Shown piece after piece: positions 1 through 6,026 of a stretch of DNA of 6,186 bases. The DNA comes from an uncultured Anaerolineales bacterium. GTDB lineage: Bacteria; Chloroflexota; Anaerolineae; Anaerolineales; Villigracilaceae. The stretch is from NCBI GenBank assembly GCA_938008865.1, contig CALLJA010000517.1, positions 1 to 6,186 of the forward strand, in the 5' to 3' direction. The notes below the pieces were generated by a model. That model was not told the origin of the DNA. It ran no database searches and saw nothing but the letters and a program-made list of their open reading frames with translations. A program made the translations under genes and the position numbers. The stretch's first letter is position 1, and the number at the start of each line of letters is the position of its first letter.

Positions 1-131
1 ATACGGGAAACTCGACGTGAGAGTCCAGTCCACTTGTCCTATTTTGACGGCCCCGTTGGCGCGCAAGTTCCAGGCTCTGCACAGATTTGGCCCGTCCCAA
101 AGACGCTCACTTTTGCGTACCCCAATCAGGA

Positions 132-137
132 TATAAT
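132..137 (+). promoter_or_regulatory. Probable -10 box of the aquaporin gene
   Basis: A consensus TATAAT lies 91 bases before the start codon, in an AT-rich patch inside GC-rich DNA. No good -35 box is found at the usual 16-18 base spacing; the bases there read roughly ACTTTT. Transcription would begin near 144, giving a leader of about 84 bases. That leader contains a 10-base direct repeat. The assignment is by sequence match only. Confidence 0.5.
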
Positions 138-156
138 AAGGCGCTGGTTTGGCCGG

Positions 157-191
157 CAGTGCAAGCGGCGGCGATCTCGGCCAGTGCAAGC
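157..191 (+). repeat. Pair of 10-base direct repeats in the aquaporin leader
   Basis: CAGTGCAAGC occurs at 157-166 and again at 182-191, a 25-base centre-to-centre spacing. Both copies sit just downstream of the predicted -10 box and upstream of the ribosome-binding site. Such a pair could be a repressor-binding site in the leader or a small chance duplication; the sequence alone does not decide. Confidence 0.4.
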
Positions 192-210
192 CATAATCTT
201 CACCATATTT

Positions 211-218
211 GAGAGGAG
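211..218 (+). promoter_or_regulatory. Shine-Dalgarno site of the aquaporin gene
   Basis: GAGAGGAG ends 9 bases before the ATG at 228. It is one of only two good Shine-Dalgarno sequences in the window and fixes the start codon of the aquaporin gene. Confidence 0.75.
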
Positions 219-227
219 TACGTTTTC

Positions 228-995
228 ATGTTCAAGCCGAAAGAGATTTTGGCCGAGTTCCTCGGCGCGTTCGTCCTGGTCTTTGTGGTCGCGTCGGCCG
301 GTATCGTGGCGGGCGCGGGCGGCGGGGTGGTGGGGACCGCCCTGGCTGGCGGCCTGACGCTGGCTGTCATCACCTACATTTTTGGCAAGGTCTCCGGTGG
401 ACAGGCCAACCCGGCCGTCACCTTTGCAATGGCCCTCAACGGCAGGCTGTCGTGGCTGGATGCCCTGCAATACTGGCTGGCTCAATTCCTGGGTTCCATC
501 CTGGCCGCCTTCCTGCTCGATTACGTGCTGAAATCGCTGGGCGCAACCCTGGATGGCGGCGCTTCGATCGGCGCGCTCACCAGCCCCAGCGTGGCCCTGT
601 CTCCTACCTATATCCAGACCTTCATGATGGCCATGCTCTTCGAAGCCATCCTGACCTTTGTGCTGGTCGCCACCTACATGCAGAGCGTAATGTCTTCCAA
701 GGGTGAGGGCGTGGGCGGACTGGTCTATGGCCTGGCCTACGCTGCCGCCCTGTTGACTGGCGGCATCTTCACGGGCGCGTCGCTCAACCCGGCCCGCACC
801 GTCGGCGTGGCCATCTTCACCTCGCCCGACACCGCCCTCGGCCTGTCCAGCCCATTCCTGTATGTGGTGTACGTGGTCGGGCCGCTGCTCGGCGCCACCC
901 TGGCCGTGCTGGCCTACAACTACTTCAACGGTATCATGGACATCGAGGATGACGAGGAAGTGGAAGAGACCGAAGAGAAACCGGCCGAAGCCTAG
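228..995 (+). CDS. Aquaporin / MIP-family membrane channel
   Basis: This 255-residue integral membrane protein belongs to the major intrinsic protein family, passive channels for water, glycerol or other small neutral solutes. Both signature loops are visible: SGGQANPAVTF with NPA at 61-63, and GASLNPAR with NPA at 177-179 followed by the filter arginine R180. Hydrophobic stretches fit the six-helix, two-half-helix fold, and the length is normal. The protein ends in a strongly acidic cytoplasmic tail (about residues 238-255, rich in D and E). Aligned by hand to E. coli AqpZ (from memory), the selectivity-filter positions read G41, L165, A174 and R180. That lacks the His of water channels and the Trp/Phe of GlpF, so the substrate cannot be named safely. 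The His normally before the first NPA is Gln59. A Shine-Dalgarno site supports the start. Downstream glpD makes glycerol a plausible substrate, by inference only. Confidence 0.93.
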   Translation: MFKPKEILAEFLGAFVLVFVVASAGIVAGAGGGVVGTALAGGLTLAVITYIFGKVSGGQANPAVTFAMALNGRLSWLDALQYWLAQFLGSILAAFLLDYVLKSLGATLDGGASIGALTSPSVALSPTYIQTFMMAMLFEAILTFVLVATYMQSVMSSKGEGVGGLVYGLAYAAALLTGGIFTGASLNPARTVGVAIFTSPDTALGLSSPFLYVVYVVGPLLGATLAVLAYNYFNGIMDIEDDEEVEETEEKPAEA

Positions 996-1014
996 CCCGT
1001 TTTTCGTCCGTTCC

Positions 1015-1042
1015 AGTCCCTGCCGCGAGGCGGGGACTTTTT
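1015..1042 (+). terminator. Intrinsic terminator after the aquaporin gene
   Basis: A 10-base-pair stem (1015-1024 with 1029-1038, containing one T-G wobble) is closed by a GCGA tetraloop of the stable GNRA type. It is followed by a run of five T (1038-1042), then CTTT. It lies 19 bases after the aquaporin stop codon and before the glpD promoter, so it should separate the two transcription units. Confidence 0.85.
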
Positions 1043-1063
1043 CTTTCCCGCCCAATTTTGTTT

Positions 1064-1069
1064 TACAAT
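1064..1069 (+). promoter_or_regulatory. Probable -10 box of glpD
   Basis: TACAAT lies 60 bases before the glpD start codon and just after the upstream terminator. The -35 region (near 1041-1046, TTCTTT) is poor. Transcription would start near 1076, giving a leader of about 53 bases. An upstream in-frame ATG at 1058 would lie before this box and so is not used as the gene start. Confidence 0.5.
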
Positions 1070-1129
1070 AAAGCCATCCCGCCCCCTGACCTGCAGGGGC
1101 CGCTGCCTTCGACCCGATTGGATGTGGAC

Positions 1130-2809
1130 ATGAACCGACAGGAAATCCTCTCTGCCCTGAAAGCCAAACCGAACGTCTCCGTGCTGATCGTCGGCGCGGG
1201 TATCAACGGCATCGGCGTCTTCCGCGACCTGGCACTCAACGGCGTGGACGTGCTGATGGTGGACCGCGGCGATTTCTGCTCGGGCGCGTCGGCGGCTTCT
1301 TCGCACCTGGCCCATGGCGGGTTGCGTTTCCTCGAACACGGCGAACTGCGCCTCATGCGCGAGGCGGCCCTGGAGCGTGACCGGTTGATCCAGAATGCGC
1401 CGCACCTGGTCAGGCCGCAGACGGTCACGCTGCCGTCTTTTGGACATTTCAGCGGACTGTTGGACGCGCCGCTCAAATTCCTGCACCTGGCGGACCGTCC
1501 CGTCGAGCGCGGGGCGACCGTGGTGGGCATGGGCGTGCGGCTGTACGACTCCCTCACGGGTGGGGCCCGTTCGGTTGTGCGCGGACGCGCGGCGTCGCTG
1601 GCAAAATGGAAGGACCTGAACCCTGCCGCCGTCGCCACCGCCGCCTGCCGCGACGGACTCATTCTCAGCCCCGAACGGCTGGCCCTCGAACTCCTGCTGG
1701 ACGCCGAGGCCGAGAACCCGAACGCGCACGCGCTCAACTACGTCAGCATGATCGCGGGGGCCGAAGATACCCTCATGCTGCGCGACGAACTGACCGACGA
1801 CGTGTACGATGTGCGCCCGAAGCTGGTCATCAACGCGGCGGGCCCGTGGATCGACAATGTCAACAAGAAGATCGGGCACGCCACCCGTTTCATCGGCGGC
1901 GTCAAGGGGTCGCACATCGTGCTCGACCATCCCGAACTGCTGGCTGCCCTGGGCGGGAGCGGATTCCTCTTCGAGAACGGCGAAGGCCGCATCATGTTGA
2001 TCCAGCCGTTCTACGAGCGTGTCCTGATCGGTACCTCGCACCTGCCCGTGGACACCCCCGACGACGTGCGCTGCACCGATACCGAAGTGGACACCTTCCT
2101 CGGCATGGTCGAGCGTCTCTTCCCCACCATCCAGATTTCGCGCGAGCAGATTGTCTTCAAGTTTGCGGGCGTGCGTCCGCTCGAGCATGGCAACCTCAAA
2201 GCCATCAAACGTAGCCGCCGCAGCCACAGTATCCAGGTCATCAGCGGCGAGTGGACGGGGTTGTCCTTCCCGATCTATTCGCTGATCGGCGGCCGATGGG
2301 CCTCCTTCCGCGCCTTTGCCGCGCAGGTCACCGATAAGGCCCTGGACTTTTTGGGAAAGACGCGCCAGAAGGGCACCGAATCCCTGGCCATCGGCGGCGG
2401 ACGCGGCTACCCGCGCAACGAGGAGGAGTTGAAACGCCGCATCGAGAGTCTCTCTGCCTGGACGGGCCTGCCCGTGGAGCACATCTCGTACCTGTTCATG
2501 CGTTACGGCACGCGCCTGGAAGCCATGGCCGATTCGATGCGCCGCGCGCCAGACCAGCCGCTTCAAAGTATGCCAGGCGCCACGCGCCGCGAGATCGCCT
2601 TTGTGGTCCTCAACGAAAAGGTCATCCACCTTGATGACCTGCTGCTGCGGCGGTCGGTACTGGCCAAACTCGGCATGTTGACGCGCGAGAACCTGGACGA
2701 ACTTGCCGATGCGGCGGGTGAGGCGCTCGGCTGGGATGCAGAGCACAAACAGGCCGAGGCGGCGCGCACCCTGTCGATACTGGCCGACAGGCATGGGGTC
2801 CTGCTATAG
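1130..2809 (+). CDS. glpD: FAD-dependent glycerol-3-phosphate dehydrogenase
   Basis: The enzyme oxidises sn-glycerol 3-phosphate to dihydroxyacetone phosphate and passes electrons through FAD to the quinone pool at the inner face of the membrane. The 559-residue product has the family's order of motifs. A dinucleotide-binding fold carries GAGINGIG (22-29) and VDRGDF (44-49), followed by the flavin/substrate region SSHLAHGGLRFLE (57-69) and APHLVRP (90-96). Further on are NAAGPWID (235-242), VKGSHIV (258-264), FAGVRPLE (345-352) and GGRWASFR (387-394), where most relatives have GGKWTTYR. The C-terminal helical domain includes LDDLLLRR (501-508) and LGWD (533-536). The start MNRQEIL matches the usual MNREE-type opening. 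In-frame codons reach back to an ATG at 1058, but that would precede the -10 box. Shine-Dalgarno pairing is weak. Several substitutions mark it as a divergent member, though the family assignment is secure. No glycerol kinase is adjacent, so the substrate may also come from lipid turnover. Confidence 0.92.
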   Translation: MNRQEILSALKAKPNVSVLIVGAGINGIGVFRDLALNGVDVLMVDRGDFCSGASAASSHLAHGGLRFLEHGELRLMREAALERDRLIQNAPHLVRPQTVTLPSFGHFSGLLDAPLKFLHLADRPVERGATVVGMGVRLYDSLTGGARSVVRGRAASLAKWKDLNPAAVATAACRDGLILSPERLALELLLDAEAENPNAHALNYVSMIAGAEDTLMLRDELTDDVYDVRPKLVINAAGPWIDNVNKKIGHATRFIGGVKGSHIVLDHPELLAALGGSGFLFENGEGRIMLIQPFYERVLIGTSHLPVDTPDDVRCTDTEVDTFLGMVERLFPTIQISREQIVFKFAGVRPLEHGNLKAIKRSRRSHSIQVISGEWTGLSFPIYSLIGGRWASFRAFAAQVTDKALDFLGKTRQKGTESLAIGGGRGYPRNEEELKRRIESLSAWTGLPVEHISYLFMRYGTRLEAMADSMRRAPDQPLQSMPGATRREIAFVVLNEKVIHLDDLLLRRSVLAKLGMLTRENLDELADAAGEALGWDAEHKQAEAARTLSILADRHGVLL

Positions 2810-2814
2810 CGTTT

Positions 2815-2823
2815 TGGTACAAT
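2815..2823 (+). promoter_or_regulatory. Extended -10 promoter of the sugar cluster
   Basis: TGGTACAAT combines an extended -10 TG with a near-consensus hexamer (2818-2823). It begins 6 bases after the glpD stop codon and ends 8 bases before the ATG at 2832. Transcription would start at about 2829-2831, giving a leaderless or nearly leaderless mRNA, which fits the absence of a Shine-Dalgarno site. No -35 box is seen, as is usual for extended -10 promoters. The same nonamer occurs at 5996-6004. Confidence 0.6.
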
Positions 2824-2831
2824 CGCCCCCT

Positions 2832-3743
2832 ATGAATATTTCCGTGGTCGTCCCTGTCTATAAAGGCGCAGAGACACTGGATGCGCTCGTCCAGCGTGTG
2901 GGGGCGGTGCTCCCGCAAGTCGCTGAACGATACGAACTGATCCTGGTCAACGACGGCAGCCCCGACAACTCATGGGAGGTCATCCAGCGCCTCGCGCGCG
3001 GGCAGGGCTGGGTGCGCGGCGTGCAGTTGCTGCGCAATTACGGACAGCACAACGCCACGCTATGCGGCATCCGCGCGGCGCGTTATGAGGTGACGGTCAC
3101 GCTCGACGACGACCTGCAAAATCCGCCCGAAGAGATGCCCCTGTTGCTGGCGAAATTGAGCGAAGGCTTCGACGTGGTCTACGGTGCGCCCCAACAGGTG
3201 CGCCAGAACTTGTGGCGCAGCCTGGCCTCGCACGTCATCCGCCTGATGCTGCGCAGGGTGATGGGCAACCAGGTGGCCTGGCAGGTCAGCCCATTTCGCG
3301 CCTTCCGCACCTCGGCGCGGGATGCGTTCGCGCACTACGCCAGCCCGTCCGTGTTCGTGGACGTGCTGCTGACCTGGGGCGCGGCCCGCTTTGCAGCCGT
3401 CACCGTCCGCCAGGACGCGCGCGCGGCGGGTACTTCTACTTACACCTTTCGCAAGCTGCTCAGCCTGGCTATGAACATGTTGACGGGCTTCAGCACCCTG
3501 CCCCTGCGCGCCGCCAGCATGGTCGGCTTTCTTTTTACGCTGTTCGGGCTGGGGGTGCTGGCCTACGTGCTGGGCCGCTTCCTGCTGCTCGGCTACAGCA
3601 TTCCAGGCTTCCCGTTCCTGGCTTCGGTGATCGCCATCTTTTCGGGCGCGACCTTGTTCGCGCTCGGCATCATGGGCGAGTACCTGGCGCGCATCTACAC
3701 CCACTCGATGGGCCAGCCGCCGTATGTCGTGCGGGAAGAATAA
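2832..3743 (+). CDS. Family 2 glycosyltransferase, polyprenyl-phosphate type (GtrB/ArnC-like)
   Basis: This 303-residue enzyme has an N-terminal GT-A domain of family GT2 and two C-terminal membrane helices. Visible motifs are ISVVVPVY (3-10), VNDGSPDNS (39-47), LRNYGQHNAT (67-76) and the nucleotide-sugar/metal site DDDLQNPPEEM (92-102). GTSTY (200-204) corresponds to the G-x-S-K-Y motif of the GtrB/Dpm group. Hydrophobic segments at about 228-252 and 258-282 are followed by MGEYLARIY and PPYVV, the typical ending of this group. Relatives move a sugar from a nucleotide to undecaprenyl phosphate on the cytoplasmic face of the membrane. The RNYGQH and DLQNPPEE patterns resemble ArnC, which handles a modified amino sugar; together with the WecD/WecE-like genes downstream this suggests, but does not show, an amino-deoxy sugar substrate. 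The start is set by the promoter and by the conserved beta strand beginning at residue 3; in-frame codons upstream overlap glpD. Confidence 0.88.
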   Translation: MNISVVVPVYKGAETLDALVQRVGAVLPQVAERYELILVNDGSPDNSWEVIQRLARGQGWVRGVQLLRNYGQHNATLCGIRAARYEVTVTLDDDLQNPPEEMPLLLAKLSEGFDVVYGAPQQVRQNLWRSLASHVIRLMLRRVMGNQVAWQVSPFRAFRTSARDAFAHYASPSVFVDVLLTWGAARFAAVTVRQDARAAGTSTYTFRKLLSLAMNMLTGFSTLPLRAASMVGFLFTLFGLGVLAYVLGRFLLLGYSIPGFPFLASVIAIFSGATLFALGIMGEYLARIYTHSMGQPPYVVREE

Positions 3744-3756
3744 CGGACTCCAACTG

Positions 3757-4764
3757 ATGAAACCATCCATTGACATCCAACCCCTGCGCGCTGAAGACCT
3801 GGACGCGCTTACGCCGCTGCTGGCGGCCAACAACTTTCAGCCGATGCGCTACCTTGCTAGGGAACTGGGACCCGACCTGACGGAATTCTGGTCCCGCGCC
3901 ATTGCAAACCTGGCGGCTGGTTCCACTGCGCGGGCTTTTTTTGCCGCCCGTGGAGGGTCTCCGCTGGGGCTGCTGGTGTATGCCGACAACCCCTGGGAGA
4001 CTGACCTGTTTGGCAGAAAGGCTGCCGCCATCAACACCTATGTCGTGGATGGGTCCGCGCCCGACAAATTACAGGTCGCCCAGGCCCTGCTCGACCACGC
4101 CATCCAGGACGCTGCATCCCGCGGAACGCAGTTCCTGCTCGGCAAAACCTACACCGACGACCTGACCTGCATCCACGCGCTCGAGTCGCGCGGTTTTCAA
4201 TTGATGGATACGATGGTGGATTGCAACTATGATTTCCGCCGCAAGCCGCTGGCCTCGCTGCCGCTGCCCGCGCTGCCCAGCGGGGTCAGCCTGCGGCTGG
4301 CCACACCTGCCGACCGCGACGAACTGGCGGCGGTGGCGGGCGTCTCCTTTCGCAAACACTTCGGCCGCTATCACGCCGACGAACGCCTGGGCCGCGACCT
4401 GGCCACCCGGGCCTATGAGCAATGGATGCGCTCTTCCCTGGACGGTTACGCCGACTGGGTACACCTGGCGCTGTTCGAGGGCAGGATCGTCGGCTTTTCG
4501 ACCTGGAAGCGCCCCTCGCAAGCCGAGAGCCAGCTCAAGGTCCGTGTGGGGCATTACAGCATCGCGGGCATCCACCCCGATTTCCACGGCAAAGGCCTGT
4601 TCACCGCGCTGACCTATGCGGGCATGCAGTCCCTCTCGGGCCTTGTAGACATGATCGACGGCCCTACGCATGTCAATAACTATGGCGTGCAATTCGGTTT
4701 TGCCAAGGTGGGCTGGCGCGTGCTCAGCGATGCCCGCCACTCTTTCCATAAATGGATCGACTGA
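3757..4764 (+). CDS. GNAT-family N-acetyltransferase, WecD/RffC-like
   Basis: The 335-residue protein is probably a cytoplasmic acetyl-CoA-dependent acetyltransferase. The C-terminal GNAT fold (about 175-335) shows an opening beta strand VSLRLATPADRDEL (177-190), the strand HYSIAGIHP (266-274), the acetyl-CoA loop FHGKGLF (276-282), and VNNYGVQFGFAKVGW (306-320) where GNAT proteins carry N-x-x-A...Y-x-x-x-GF. The N-terminal half looks like a second, degenerate GNAT-type domain. It contains NPWETDLFG (78-86), recalling the W-x-x-x-x-FG segment near the start of E. coli WecD (compared from memory), and ALESRGFQLMDTMVD (141-155). WecD acetylates dTDP-4-amino-4,6-dideoxy-galactose, and the next gene encodes the transaminase making that compound. 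At 335 residues it is about 110 longer than WecD. The start is 13 bases after the glycosyltransferase stop; an ATG at 3724 would overlap that gene. Family is firm; the exact substrate is inferred. Confidence 0.82.
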   Translation: MKPSIDIQPLRAEDLDALTPLLAANNFQPMRYLARELGPDLTEFWSRAIANLAAGSTARAFFAARGGSPLGLLVYADNPWETDLFGRKAAAINTYVVDGSAPDKLQVAQALLDHAIQDAASRGTQFLLGKTYTDDLTCIHALESRGFQLMDTMVDCNYDFRRKPLASLPLPALPSGVSLRLATPADRDELAAVAGVSFRKHFGRYHADERLGRDLATRAYEQWMRSSLDGYADWVHLALFEGRIVGFSTWKRPSQAESQLKVRVGHYSIAGIHPDFHGKGLFTALTYAGMQSLSGLVDMIDGPTHVNNYGVQFGFAKVGWRVLSDARHSFHKWID

Positions 4765-5900
4765 TGCCAGACTTCATTCCCTTCAACCGTCCCATCCTGG
4801 TCGGCAGCGAGATGGAATACATGCGCCAGGCCATCGAGAGCGGACACATCTCAGGTGACGGCGCGTTCACAAAAAAGTGTCATGCCTTTCTCGAAAAGGA
4901 GTTGGGCCTGGCCAAAGCCCTGCTGACTACCTCGGGCACGCACGCGCTGGAGATGATGGCGCTGCTGCTCGACATCCAGCCAGGCGATGAGGTCGTCATC
5001 CCCGACTTCACCTTCGTCTCGACCGTCAACGCCTTCGTGCTGCGCGGCGCGAAACCCGTCTTCGTGGATGTGCGCCCCGACACCCTTAACCTCGACGAAT
5101 CCAAACTGGAGGCGGCCATCACGCCGCAGACCCGCGCTGTGGTCCCCGTACATTATGCGGGGGTTGGCTGCGAGATGGACGCCATCCTTGAGATCGCGGA
5201 TCGTCATAACCTGGCGGTCGTCGAGGATAACGCGCATGGACTGTTCGGAAAATACAAAGGGAAATACCTCGGCACCTTCGGCAAACTAGCCGCGCAGAGC
5301 TTCCACGAGACTAAAAACTTCACCAGCGGTGAGGGCGGGGCGCTGCTCATCAACGATGCAGAACTGGCCGAGCGCGCCGAAATCCTGCGCGAGAAGGGCA
5401 CCAACCGCTCCCGTTTCTTCCGCGGCCAGGTGGACAAGTACACCTGGGTCGACCTCGGTTCCTCGTACCTGCCCTCGGACCTGCTGGCGGCATTTCTGTA
5501 TGCCCAATTCGAACAGCGCGAACGCATCCAGTCGCATCGCAAGCACGTGTGGGATTTCTATCATCAATATCTGGGCGAGTGGGCTGAAAAGAACGGCGCG
5601 CAGATGCCGACTATCCCCGCGCACACCGAGCAGGCCTATCACATGTTCTACCTGCTCCTGCCCGACCTTGACACGCGTCAGCGCTTCATCATGTACCTGC
5701 GCGAGCAGGACATCTATTCGGTCTTCCACTACCTGCCGCTGCACCTCTCGGATATGGGACGCAAGTTCGGCGGCGAGGTAGGGGATTGTCCCGTTACCGA
5801 GCGCATCAGCGACCAACTCGTGCGCCTGCCGTTCTACAACAATCTGGGCGGCGCAGACCTCGAACGCATCGTGGACGCCATCCTGCAATTCAAATTTTAG
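4764..5900 (+). CDS. wecE: dTDP-4-amino-4,6-dideoxygalactose transaminase (WecE/RffA)
   Basis: This PLP enzyme of the DegT/DnrJ/EryC1 family transfers an amino group, normally from glutamate, to C4 of dTDP-4-keto-6-deoxy-glucose, giving dTDP-4-amino-4,6-dideoxy-galactose. The 378-residue protein matches E. coli WecE (376 residues, from memory) closely along its length. Shared segments include IPFN (5-8), SGDGAFT (30-36), LLDIQPGDEV (68-77), FTFVSTVNAFVLRGAK (82-97), VPVHYAGVGCEMD (127-139), REKGTNRSRFFRGQVDKYTW (209-228) and FHYLPLH (321-327). K184 in SFHETKN is the expected PLP Schiff-base lysine, and D155 in VVEDNAHG is the cofactor-ring aspartate; H158 stands where many relatives have Gln. 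The ATG overlaps the acetyltransferase stop as TGATG, implying translational coupling. An ATG at 4752 is possible, but it lies inside the previous gene and would add MDRL before a start that already aligns with WecE. Confidence 0.94.
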   Translation: MPDFIPFNRPILVGSEMEYMRQAIESGHISGDGAFTKKCHAFLEKELGLAKALLTTSGTHALEMMALLLDIQPGDEVVIPDFTFVSTVNAFVLRGAKPVFVDVRPDTLNLDESKLEAAITPQTRAVVPVHYAGVGCEMDAILEIADRHNLAVVEDNAHGLFGKYKGKYLGTFGKLAAQSFHETKNFTSGEGGALLINDAELAERAEILREKGTNRSRFFRGQVDKYTWVDLGSSYLPSDLLAAFLYAQFEQRERIQSHRKHVWDFYHQYLGEWAEKNGAQMPTIPAHTEQAYHMFYLLLPDLDTRQRFIMYLREQDIYSVFHYLPLHLSDMGRKFGGEVGDCPVTERISDQLVRLPFYNNLGGADLERIVDAILQFKF

Positions 5901-5908
5901 AAAAATTT

Positions 5909-5974
5909 ACCACGGAGGACACGGAGCTCACTGAGAAAAACAAAAAAGCTCTGTGTTCTCCGTGCTCTCGTGGT
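5909..5974. repeat. Degenerate palindromic intergenic repeat (CCACGGAG type)
   Basis: The spacer after wecE holds a long imperfect inverted repeat. ACCACG (5909-5914) pairs with CGTGGT (5969-5974), and CACGGAG (5920-5926) pairs with CTCCGTG (5958-5964). Weaker pairing continues inward to an A-rich loop (about 5936-5947). CACGGAG also occurs as a direct repeat within the left arm (5911-5917 and 5920-5926). Similar CCACGGAG...CTCCGTG elements recur between genes in many environmental bacterial genomes and are sometimes mis-called as small proteins. It could act as a weak bidirectional transcription barrier or mRNA stabiliser, but it lacks a T-run after the stem, so it is not a classical terminator. 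Confidence 0.7.
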
Positions 5975-5995
5975 GAGTTTCCAGGTGGGTCCGCG

Positions 5996-6004
5996 TGGTA
6001 CAAT
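5996..6004 (+). promoter_or_regulatory. Extended -10 promoter of the second glycosyltransferase
   Basis: TGGTACAAT, with the hexamer at 5999-6004, is identical to the nonamer before the first glycosyltransferase. No -35 box is evident (near 5976-5981, AGTTTC). Transcription would start at about 6011-6013, giving a short leader of about 15 bases that still contains the ribosome-binding site. Confidence 0.6.
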
Positions 6005-6023
6005 TTTTCTCCATCGGAGAAAA
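6005..6023 (+). promoter_or_regulatory. Perfect inverted repeat over the ribosome-binding site
   Basis: TTTTCTCC (6005-6012) and GGAGAAAA (6016-6023) form a perfect 8-base-pair stem with a 3-base ATC loop. The right arm contains the Shine-Dalgarno GGAGA (6016-6020), 6 bases before the GTG start. The left arm starts immediately after the -10 hexamer. In a read-through transcript from wecE the hairpin would cover the ribosome-binding site; in a transcript from the local promoter most of the left arm would be missing. It could equally be a DNA operator at the transcription start. Confidence 0.55.
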
Positions 6024-6026
6024 GGC

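Noticed and set aside
1..131. A possible structured RNA or 3' end of an RNA gene at the left edge
   Set aside because: I compared it by eye with RNase P RNA, tmRNA and common riboswitches and saw no convincing core motif.
1..357. An open + strand frame entering from the window edge and running into the aquaporin gene
   Set aside because: It overlaps the aquaporin by 130 bases, contains its promoter and leader, and has no recognisable protein motif. The absence of a stop is plausible by chance in GC-rich DNA.
126..1055. A 309-codon open frame on the minus strand opposite the aquaporin
   Set aside because: It has low-complexity His/Gln/Gly-rich composition and no motif, and it runs through the terminator and promoter of the opposite strand.
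1058..1129. Upstream ATG extension of glpD
   Set aside because: The ATG at 1058 lies before the predicted -10 box and adds 24 residues with no match to the family. The MNRQEIL start at 1130 fits the usual N-terminus.
992..2794. A 600-codon open frame on the minus strand opposite glpD
   Set aside because: It mirrors the GC-rich third positions of glpD, shows no recognisable domain, has a Gln/His/Arg/Gly-rich composition typical of antisense shadows, and lies opposite a well-supported gene.
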